From Bacteroidales bacterium (GTDB lineage: Bacteria > Bacteroidota > Bacteroidia > Bacteroidales > UBA7960), in contig SLEW01000029.1 of the NCBI GenBank assembly GCA_007124575.1, positions 1-11,425 of the forward strand: a stretch of 11,425 bases of DNA, read 5' to 3'. Below, piece after piece: positions 1 to 7,644 of this stretch. The notes under the pieces are model-generated. The model was not told the origin of the DNA. It did no database searches and was given only the letters and a program-made list of their open reading frames with translations. The position numbers and the translations under genes were made by a program. Within the stretch, counting starts at the first letter, position 1. Every line of letters starts with the position of its first letter.

Positions 1-35
1 GGCTGCGAAATTACTAAATGTTCCCTTTTTTATTG

Positions 36-43
36 TATTTTTG
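36..43 (+). promoter_or_regulatory. Candidate -7 promoter element upstream of mutA
   Basis: The octamer TATTTTTG matches the Bacteroidota -7 consensus TAnnTTTG at all fixed positions. It would place transcription start near position 50 and give mutA a leader of about 45 nt. No convincing -33 TTTG is seen at the expected distance upstream, where the sequence is A/T-rich, so this is a motif match only. Confidence 0.45.
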
Positions 44-95
44 GGGCGTTTTTACGCATCACGCTGCAAAATAACCCTGAAAAATCTAATGATAT

Positions 96-1946
96 ATGGC
101 TCAGGAAGATAAAAAAAAGCTATTTGATCAGTTTCCCCCGGTTTCTACCGAGGCATGGGAAGAGAAAATTCTTGCCGACCTGAAGGGGGCGGACTATGAG
201 AAAAAACTGGTTTGGAGGACACCTGACGGTCTTAAGGTAAAGCCCTATTACCGTGCTGAACACCTGGAAGAGCTTCCTCACGTGGGTATCCTGCCCGGGG
301 AGGTGCCTTACGTGCGTGGCAACAGGACCAGGGGCAACGACTGGCTCATCCGGCAGGACTTTGAAGAGACTGACCCGGCCAGGGCTAATGAGCTGGCTTT
401 GCATGCCCTGGAAAAAGGGGCAGAGTCGGTGGGGCTGCAGGCGTCTCATCCCGGATCGGCTGAAGAGCTGACAGCCCTTTTGAAGGGCATAGACCTGGAG
501 AACACACCTGTGCATTTCATCCAGACGAAGTATGACAAGCTATTTCCGGAGCGCCTGGCAGGCGTTGCAGGTACCCTGGAGATGAAGGGCTCCCTGAACT
601 TCGACCCGCTGGGCCGTTACCTTCTCTACAAAAAGTTCTTTGAGGGTGAACAGGAAGACCTCGACCTGGCTGCAGAACTCGTAAGCAAGTCCAAAGAGTT
701 GCTGCCACTCTGCCAGGTGATTACAGTAAACGGACAGTATGTACACAATGCCGGCGGAAGTGCGGTGCAGGAGCTTGCTTTTGCCCTGGCTCAGGGCAAT
801 GAGTACCTGGCACAACTCACAGACAAGGGTCTTGCCGTGGATGACATCACCACCCGAATGCAGTTTACTATCGCTGTGGGGGGAGGCTACTTCGTGGAGG
901 TGGCCAAGATCAGGGCCCTGCGCATGCTGTGGGCTAAAATCGTAGAGCAATACAAGCCTTCTGATCCGGCATCAGGACGCATGAAGATCCATGCAGTTAC
1001 CTCCGGCTGGAACAAGAGCGTGTACGACCCTTATGTTAACATGCTGCGTACTACCACCGAAGCGATGGCTGCATCCATAGGCGGGGCCGACAGCATGACG
1101 GTTAATCCTTTCGATCAGAGCTTTAAAAAGCCTGATCCTTTCTCTTTCAGGATGGCACGCAATCAACAGATCATCCTCAAGCATGAAGCCTATTTCAGCA
1201 AGGTTGCCGACCCCGCGGCCGGATCTTATTATGTGGAAAACCTTACAGACTCCATTGCCAGGGCGGCATGGGATCTCTTCCTGCAGACCGAAGACCGGGG
1301 CGGATTCATAAAAGCCGTTGAATCAGACTTCATACGCAAATCTGTCGAGGTGGTATCCCAGAAACGCGACATGGACATCGCCATGCGTAAGCAGGTCTTT
1401 GTTGGCACAAACCTTTACCCCAACACGGAAGAACGGGTGCTTGACAAGGTGGAGCCTACCGCCGGGCTTTCAGCCCTTGCCGGGCTGCGCCAGTATCGCG
1501 GAACACAGGCCTTCGAAGCCCTCCGCATGGCCGTGGAAAACCATGCCGGAAAAGGCCACGAGGTGCCGAAAGTGTTTCTTTTTACTTATGGAAACCCCGT
1601 GATGAGAAAAGCACGTGCCAGCTTTAGCTCAAATTTTTTCGGAGTAGCCGGCTATGAGATCATCGACAACCTGGGCTTTCCGGATATCGACAGTGGCGTG
1701 AAGGCCGCCAAGGAATCAGGGGCGCGTCTCGTAGTGCTCTGCAGCAGCGACGAAGAGTATGAGGAGATGGCTCCGGCCGCGGAAATGATAAAAAAAGAAG
1801 CACCAGGCACCTATGTTGTGGTCGCCGGAAACCCAAAAGAAAAGATAGACACCCTGAGGGAGGCCGGCGTCGACGACTTCATTCATGTGCGCACCAATGT
1901 GTTAGAGTCCCTGACGAAGTATAATGATGTGCTGGGGATTGTGTGA
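96..1946 (+). CDS. mutA: Methylmalonyl-CoA mutase small (beta, non-catalytic) subunit MutA
   Basis: This is the small subunit of the adenosylcobalamin-dependent heterodimer that interconverts succinyl-CoA and (R)-methylmalonyl-CoA in the cytoplasmic propionate pathway. At 616 aa it has the normal length. Residues up to about 430 form the mutase TIM-barrel region, with ALRMLWAK near residue 275, a TSGWN motif and a GSYYVE motif, all with counterparts in the large subunit encoded next door. Residues from about 488 to 616 form a Rossmann-like cobalamin-binding-type domain, but the B12-ligand motif DxHxxG is absent, as is usual in this subunit: it supports folding and assembly and does not catalyse. 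The start ATG at 96 gives MAQEDKKKLFDQF, a typical N-terminus; no Shine-Dalgarno is visible. Codons 6-8 contain an uninterrupted A8 run. mutB follows after 139 nt. The family call is secure. Confidence 0.97.
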   Translation: MAQEDKKKLFDQFPPVSTEAWEEKILADLKGADYEKKLVWRTPDGLKVKPYYRAEHLEELPHVGILPGEVPYVRGNRTRGNDWLIRQDFEETDPARANELALHALEKGAESVGLQASHPGSAEELTALLKGIDLENTPVHFIQTKYDKLFPERLAGVAGTLEMKGSLNFDPLGRYLLYKKFFEGEQEDLDLAAELVSKSKELLPLCQVITVNGQYVHNAGGSAVQELAFALAQGNEYLAQLTDKGLAVDDITTRMQFTIAVGGGYFVEVAKIRALRMLWAKIVEQYKPSDPASGRMKIHAVTSGWNKSVYDPYVNMLRTTTEAMAASIGGADSMTVNPFDQSFKKPDPFSFRMARNQQIILKHEAYFSKVADPAAGSYYVENLTDSIARAAWDLFLQTEDRGGFIKAVESDFIRKSVEVVSQKRDMDIAMRKQVFVGTNLYPNTEERVLDKVEPTAGLSALAGLRQYRGTQAFEALRMAVENHAGKGHEVPKVFLFTYGNPVMRKARASFSSNFFGVAGYEIIDNLGFPDIDSGVKAAKESGARLVVLCSSDEEYEEMAPAAEMIKKEAPGTYVVVAGNPKEKIDTLREAGVDDFIHVRTNVLESLTKYNDVLGIV

Positions 1947-2085
1947 GAGATGAATGTATGGGTTTGAAGTTTGAAGCTTTGTCCTGAGGCTGATCGCATG
2001 CCCATGCCCTTAGACCTTTTTTCGACAAAACTAAAATAAAACATGTATGCCGCGAGAGACGGCACCCAAAAAAAAACAGCGAGTT
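1947..2085 (+). promoter_or_regulatory. mutA-mutB intergenic leader with possible weak promoters
   Basis: This 139-nt spacer is longer than expected for two subunits of one enzyme. It holds a perfect tandem 7-mer TTTGAAG (1963-1969 and 1970-1976). Two 7-of-8 matches to TAnnTTTG occur: TGGGTTTG at 1959-1966, with a TTG at 1939-1941 and a 17-nt spacer, and AAGCTTTG at 1974-1981. Further on lie GACCTTT (2013-2019) and TTTCGAC (2020-2026), which recur before the SPOR gene. It ends with an A-rich stretch. Promoter activity of its own is inferred only. Confidence 0.3.
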
Positions 2086-4239
<2,154 letters not shown>

Positions 4240-4251
4240 GAAAGAAAACAT

Positions 4252-4259
4252 TAACTTTG
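4252..4259 (+). promoter_or_regulatory. Candidate -7 promoter element upstream of the SPOR lipoprotein gene
   Basis: TAACTTTG, followed by C, matches TAnnTTTG fully and begins 12 nt after the mutB stop codon. Transcription would start near 4265, leaving a leader of about 110 nt that includes a 5-bp hairpin and a 16-bp tandem duplication. The nearest upstream TTG (4219-4221) is too far away to serve as an ideal -33 element, so confidence is moderate. Confidence 0.45.
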
Positions 4260-4291
4260 CATAAAGGGTCCGGAGTTTGGGGTTAGCAGAA

Positions 4292-4307
4292 ACAGCACCT
4301 GGGCTGT
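4292..4307 (+). other. Short hairpin in the leader of the SPOR gene
   Basis: ACAGC (4292-4296) pairs perfectly with GCTGT (4303-4307) around a 6-nt loop. No T-run follows, so this is not a typical intrinsic terminator for mutB. The stem is short and may be due to chance. Confidence 0.25.
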
Positions 4308-4325
4308 ACGTCATTCGCATCACCC

Positions 4326-4357
4326 GGACATTTCGACCTTTGGACATTTCGACCTTT
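4326..4357 (+). repeat. Perfect 16-bp tandem duplication
   Basis: GGACATTTCGACCTTT occurs twice in direct succession (4326-4341 and 4342-4357) without a mismatch, 17 nt before the start codon of the SPOR lipoprotein gene. Its sub-motifs GACCTTT and TTTCGAC also occur in the mutB leader (2013-2026). It could be a duplicated protein-binding site, a copy of a dispersed intergenic element, or a simple slippage product. The repeat itself is certain; its role is unknown. Confidence 0.9.
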
Positions 4358-4374
4358 AAACAAAATTTAAAACT

Positions 4375-4827
4375 ATGAAAACATTATTCATTATGCTGCT
4401 TTCCGTAAGCATGCTTATGGTATCCTGCCGGTCGCAGGACATGGTGCCCGCTGATCCTCCGCCGGTGCCGGAAGAAGAACTCATCCCGGAACCGGATCCT
4501 GATCCTGAACCAACACCTGATCCCGAAGAAATACGCGTGGTTGAAGAACATATTACGTTCGATCGTGAAGAAGACGAAGCAACCCAGATCGACAACACCT
4601 ACTTTGTGATCGTAGGGAGCTTTATCGAAAGAAACAATGCTGAAAACTTCATGGTTACCCTGCGCGGTCAAAACTTTAACCCTACCATCCTGCTTTCGGA
4701 AACAGGCTTTCACCGTGTTTCTGTAGACTCTTACCAGGAGGAGGCACCGGCCCGCAGGCGAATACAACATATCAGGACAAATTATCCTGAATACCATGAT
4801 ACCTGGCTGCTGATCCGTATAGAGTAA
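4375..4827 (+). CDS. SPOR-domain lipoprotein
   Basis: A 150-aa exported protein. The N-terminus (MKTLFIMLLSVSMLMVSC) is a lipoprotein signal peptide with a lipobox ending in Cys18, the predicted lipidated residue. Residues 26-72 form a linker very rich in Pro, Asp and Glu, including a run of Asp-Pro and Glu-Pro steps at about 39-50. Residues 74-149 are a SPOR domain: it starts with YFVIVGSF, has the N-A-E helix start, the GFHRVSV strand and the closing YPEYHDTWLLIRI. SPOR domains bind denuded peptidoglycan glycan strands, often at division sites, so an envelope role facing the cell wall is likely. After Cys18 the residues are RSQD, with no clear Bacteroidota surface-export signal. No link to the mutase is known; adjacency may be incidental. 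The domain call is firm, the specific role unknown. Confidence 0.9.
   Translation: MKTLFIMLLSVSMLMVSCRSQDMVPADPPPVPEEELIPEPDPDPEPTPDPEEIRVVEEHITFDREEDEATQIDNTYFVIVGSFIERNNAENFMVTLRGQNFNPTILLSETGFHRVSVDSYQEEAPARRRIQHIRTNYPEYHDTWLLIRIE
4484..4527 (+). repeat. Low-complexity repeat encoding the acidic Pro-rich linker
   Basis: Short imperfect repeats built on GATCCTGA and CCTGAACC encode the Asp-Pro/Glu-Pro run of the SPOR lipoprotein linker. Such runs can change length by replication slippage while keeping the frame. They also explain the spurious Gly/Ser-rich open frame on the opposite strand. Confidence 0.5.
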
Positions 4828-4833
4828 ACGGTG

Positions 4834-4892
4834 TTTCCCCGCTGCCAGCGAACTGAGGCCGGGAAAAGCAGCTTTTGCAACAAAACGTGCAA
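4834..4892 (+). other. Cluster of inverted repeats in the SPOR-hutI intergenic region
   Basis: TTTCCC (4834-4839) can pair with GGGAAA (4861-4866), enclosing a small hairpin CGCT (4840-4843)/AGCG (4847-4850). The palindrome AAAAGCAGCTTTT follows at 4864-4876, and TTGCA (4875-4879) mirrors TGCAA (4888-4892). The elements overlap, so they may be alternative RNA folds or DNA operators. No T-run marks an intrinsic terminator. Each is visible in the sequence; function is inferred. Confidence 0.35.
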
Positions 4893-4907
4893 CCCACGAT
4901 GTATTTG
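4874..4907 (+). promoter_or_regulatory. Candidate promoter upstream of hutI
   Basis: TTTG at 4874-4877 and TGTATTTG at 4900-4907 (7 of 8 to TAnnTTTG, with G in place of A) are separated by 22 nt, within the range for Bacteroidota promoters. This is the only place in the window where plausible -33 and -7 parts were seen together near hutI. Transcription would start close to the 11-bp hairpin. Confidence 0.3.
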
Positions 4908-4936
4908 GTCGGCATCTCCAGGTGGGATGCCGGTCA
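4906..4936 (+). other. 11-bp hairpin upstream of hutI
   Basis: TGGTCGGCATC (4906-4916) pairs with GATGCCGGTCA (4926-4936), with 9 Watson-Crick pairs and 2 G-T wobbles around a 9-nt loop. It is the strongest stem seen in any intergenic region here. The downstream sequence lacks a T-run, so it does not look like an intrinsic terminator. It may act in the 5' leader of hutI, as a transcript-end stabiliser for the SPOR gene, or as a protein-binding dyad. Confidence 0.55.
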
Positions 4937-5080
4937 TGGTATACAGACATCTGATATAACACAAATTTCAAACACGATGGAGCCTGTACTGGCAAGCAAA
5001 AACCAAAACTGACACGTAAAATGACGCTGTTTTCCGGACAGCAAGCCTGCGATGGCACCATCCCCAAAAGAATGCAAACT

Positions 5081-6337
5081 ATGAAGATCCTGATCAGAAA
5101 CATAAAGGCACTGTTGCAGATCGATGAACAAAAACGTCCGCTGGTGGCGGGCAAGGACATGTCGGAACTGCCTTTGCTGGAAAATGCGTTCTTGTTTATT
5201 GATGAAGGCGTTATCAAGGGCTATGGCAGCATGAATGATTTTGCGGAGACTGAGTTTGTCAGGTTTTCCGGTCGTGACGGCGTACATGAGATAGATGCTG
5301 CCGGCAAGATGGTGATGCCTGCCTTTTGCGACTCACACACACATATCGTATATGATGGCAGCCGCGAGATAGAATATATTGATAAGATCCGCGGGTTGAG
5401 CTATGAAGAGATTGCGAAACGGGGCGGAGGCATCCTGAACTCTGCGAAGCGGATGCAGGATGCCAGCGAGCTCCAGCTTGTGGAGCAGGCGATGGAGCGC
5501 CTCGAAGAGATCCGCCGGCTTGGAACAGGTGCGGTGGAGATCAAAAGCGGCTATGGCCTCACCACCGAAACGGAGATGAAGATGTTGCGTGTGATCAGGA
5601 AGCTCAAAGAGCTGAGCCCCCTGACCATCAAGGCTACTTTTTTGGGCGCCCATGCTGTGCCGGCCGAATATAAGAAACGCCAGGGTGACTACGTGGACAA
5701 GATCATTGAAGAGATGATCCCCATGGTAGCCGGAGAAGAGCTGGCCGATTTTATCGACGTGTTCTGTGACAAAGGCTTTTTTACCGTGGAAGAAACAGAC
5801 CGCATCCTGATGGCTGGTATGAAGCATGGCCTTAAACCCAAGCTCCACGCCAACGAGCTCGACTATTCAGGAGGCATACAGGTTGGCGTGAAATACGATG
5901 CGCTTTCGGTAGACCACCTGGAGTTTACTGGTGACGACGAGATCAAAGCATTGAAAGGCAGTGATACCATGCCAACGCTGCTGCCGGGAGCTGCATTCTT
6001 CCTTGAGATGATCTGGCCACCGGCCCGCAAGATGATAGACAGCGGACTTCCTGTTGCCATGGCCTCGGACTACAACCCGGGCTCTTCCCCGTCAGGAAAC
6101 ATGCAGTTCGTGATGTCTCTTGGCAGCGTCAAGATGAAAATGCTCCCCGAAGAGGTGATCCACGCCGTGACTCAAAACGGTGCATACGCCATGGGCGTGC
6201 ATGATGAGCTGGGCAGTATCGCCATAGGGAAAAAGGCAAATCTTATCATCACAAAAAAAATACCCACATACGCCTTTATGCCTTATGCATACGGAAGCAA
6301 TAAGGTGGAGCAGGTTATTATTAATGGGAAACTGTAA
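5081..6337 (+). CDS. hutI: Imidazolonepropionase HutI
   Basis: HutI hydrolyses 4-imidazolone-5-propionate to N-formimidoyl-glutamate, the third step of histidine degradation, in the cytoplasm. It belongs to the metal-dependent amidohydrolase superfamily. Numbered from the ATG at 5081 the protein has 418 aa, the normal length. Visible signatures are the metal-binding H86-T-H88 in FCDSHTHIVYDGSR, KSGYGL at 155-160, GAHAVP at 190-195, H256 in HANEL, DHLEF at 278-282 and D330 in ASDYNPGSSPSGN, which also forms the substrate pocket. Zinc ligands are expected at H86, H88, H256 and D330. Other in-frame ATGs at 5021 and 5072 would add 20 or 3 residues that do not resemble the family N-terminus, so 5081 is chosen. 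No other hut gene adjoins it. The 253-nt leader contains several dyads. Confidence 0.96.
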   Translation: MKILIRNIKALLQIDEQKRPLVAGKDMSELPLLENAFLFIDEGVIKGYGSMNDFAETEFVRFSGRDGVHEIDAAGKMVMPAFCDSHTHIVYDGSREIEYIDKIRGLSYEEIAKRGGGILNSAKRMQDASELQLVEQAMERLEEIRRLGTGAVEIKSGYGLTTETEMKMLRVIRKLKELSPLTIKATFLGAHAVPAEYKKRQGDYVDKIIEEMIPMVAGEELADFIDVFCDKGFFTVEETDRILMAGMKHGLKPKLHANELDYSGGIQVGVKYDALSVDHLEFTGDDEIKALKGSDTMPTLLPGAAFFLEMIWPPARKMIDSGLPVAMASDYNPGSSPSGNMQFVMSLGSVKMKMLPEEVIHAVTQNGAYAMGVHDELGSIAIGKKANLIITKKIPTYAFMPYAYGSNKVEQVIINGKL

Positions 6338-6414
6338 GTGGGTTTTGCGTTCTGCGTGAGTGCGCTTGTGGTTGTGCTTTAAGGTAACATGGTGCTATTG
6401 TAAGAAACACATTT
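6338..6414 (+). other. hutI-rlmL intergenic gap
   Basis: This 77-nt gap is G/T-rich in its first half. No TAnnTTTG element, no stem with a T-run and no ribosome binding site were found. The methyltransferase gene may be read through from hutI or use a promoter not recognised here. Confidence 0.3.
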
Positions 6415-7584
6415 ATGGAAAACAACAACTACATTGCCAAAACGCTTGCCGGCCTGGAGCCTGTGCTTGCTGATGAACTACGCGCGCTGGGTGCTACAGA
6501 CCTGAGCGTTTTACGCCGGGCTGTCACCTTTTCCGGCGATCAGGCCATGCTGTACAACGCCAACATATGGTTGCGTACCGCTGTAAGCGTTCTGCAGCCT
6601 CTTCGGTCTTTCTCTTTTAAAACCAAAGAGGACTTTTACGAGCAGATGAAGGAGCAGGCCTGGCATGAGCTTTTTGCCCCCGACAAGACCATCTCCGTGA
6701 TTGCCACGGCGTATGACTCCGATGTTTTCAACAATACGATGTTCCTGGCGCAGCTTGGCAAAGATGCTATTGTAGACCGCTTTTATGAGGCACATGGACG
6801 AAGGCCCGACGTAGACACGGCAGGGGCCAATGTCCGCATTGTGGTGAACGTGCATGAAGACCAGTGCAAGGTATCTCTCGATAGCAGCGGGGAGGCACTT
6901 TTTAAAAGAGGCTACCGCAGGGCAGGAGGAAGGGCTCCCATCAACGAGGCTTTGGCTGCCGGACTTATCAGGCTTGCCGGATGGGACATGAAGAGCCCAT
7001 TCCTGGATCCCATGTGCGGGAGCGGCACCTTCTCCATTGAAGCAGCCATGATGAGCGCCAACATGGCGCCCGGAGCAGACAGAAGGCAGTTCGGGTTTTG
7101 CCAGTGGAACGATTACGACCACGACCTCTTTCAAAGCCTGCGGGAGGCGGCAAGGGAAAAGCAGACCCCCCTGAAAGTGCCGGTGATAGCAAGCGACATC
7201 AAGGGCATGATGCTCGACCTCACCCGGCAGAACGCCATGAACGCCGGCTTGCTTGGAAGCGTTCAGGTGCGCAAGCAGGACTTCTTTGCCTACCATCCCA
7301 AAGAAAAGAATGGCCTTGTAATGCTAAACCCTCCCTATGGACACCGTATGACTGAACGCGACACACGGGCATTGTACATTCATATCGGAGACACGCTAAA
7401 AAACCGTTTCCAGGGCTATACTGCCGGTGTCATAAGTGCCGACCTGGACGCCATGAAACATTTGGGCCTCAAGCCGAAACATAAATTCCAGGTGTTCAAT
7501 GGGCCCCTGAAAGCTGCCTTTAACGTATATGAGCTTTTCAGCGGTTCACATAAGGGATATAAGAAAGACACCGCCTCTTCGTGA
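6415..7584 (+). CDS. rlmL: THUMP-domain class I RNA methyltransferase, RlmL-like (23S rRNA guanine-N2)
   Basis: A 389-aa SAM-dependent RNA methylase. After a short N-terminal ferredoxin-like part, residues about 45-160 form a THUMP RNA-binding domain, ending in the conserved ALFKRGYRRAGGRAPINE segment (161-178). The catalytic Rossmann domain follows, with SAM-binding motif I LDPMCGSGTF at 197-206, the acidic D261 in IASDIKG, and the amino-methylase motif IV NPPYG at 305-309. This is the layout of the N-terminal half of E. coli RlmKL, which makes m2G2445 in 23S rRNA; the RlmK half is absent, as in many stand-alone homologues. The exact target is inferred by family and could differ (YpsC/Trm14-type relatives share the architecture). 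The start ATG is followed by A-rich codons and lacks a Shine-Dalgarno. pheT follows after 60 nt with its own likely promoter. Confidence 0.88.
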   Translation: MENNNYIAKTLAGLEPVLADELRALGATDLSVLRRAVTFSGDQAMLYNANIWLRTAVSVLQPLRSFSFKTKEDFYEQMKEQAWHELFAPDKTISVIATAYDSDVFNNTMFLAQLGKDAIVDRFYEAHGRRPDVDTAGANVRIVVNVHEDQCKVSLDSSGEALFKRGYRRAGGRAPINEALAAGLIRLAGWDMKSPFLDPMCGSGTFSIEAAMMSANMAPGADRRQFGFCQWNDYDHDLFQSLREAAREKQTPLKVPVIASDIKGMMLDLTRQNAMNAGLLGSVQVRKQDFFAYHPKEKNGLVMLNPPYGHRMTERDTRALYIHIGDTLKNRFQGYTAGVISADLDAMKHLGLKPKHKFQVFNGPLKAAFNVYELFSGSHKGYKKDTASS

Positions 7585-7591
7585 TTTTCTT

Positions 7592-7599
7592 TATTTTTG
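7592..7599 (+). promoter_or_regulatory. Candidate -7 promoter element upstream of pheT
   Basis: TATTTTTG, followed by C, fully matches TAnnTTTG. Transcription would begin near 7605, leaving a leader of about 40 nt, a typical length. A -33 TTTG is not obvious, as the expected place lies in the end of the methyltransferase gene. The leader is too short for a T-box or peptide attenuator. Confidence 0.5.
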
Positions 7600-7644
7600 C
7601 AGTCATCATTTTACTGATTAACACTGATATAAACCCTATTATCA

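Noticed and set aside
46..57. GCG-TTTTTA-CGC mini-hairpin before mutA
   Set aside because: A 3-bp stem is too weak to support a terminator or operator claim.
1587..1946. Loss of the B12-ligand motif DxHxxG in MutA as possible decay
   Set aside because: The small subunit normally lacks this motif; the catalytic motif is intact in MutB.
4356..4598. A Gly/Ser-rich frame on the - strand
   Set aside because: It is the antisense reading of the Asp-Pro/Glu-Pro linker codons of the SPOR lipoprotein; the repeat pattern comes from the sense gene.
4828..4940. Possible cobalamin or TPP riboswitch, suggested by GCCAGCG and CTGAGG fragments
   Set aside because: The conserved core elements of either class, including the B12 box, are not present in order. 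The region also precedes hutI, which uses neither cofactor.
5021..5080. Extended N-terminus for hutI from the ATG at 5021
   Set aside because: The added 20 residues do not resemble the HutI N-terminus, and the start at 5081 gives the normal family length.
4384..5217. A 277-codon open frame on the - strand across the SPOR gene, the hutI leader and the start of hutI
   Set aside because: It overlaps two well-supported genes in antisense. Its translation looks cysteine-rich and random, with no domain motif.
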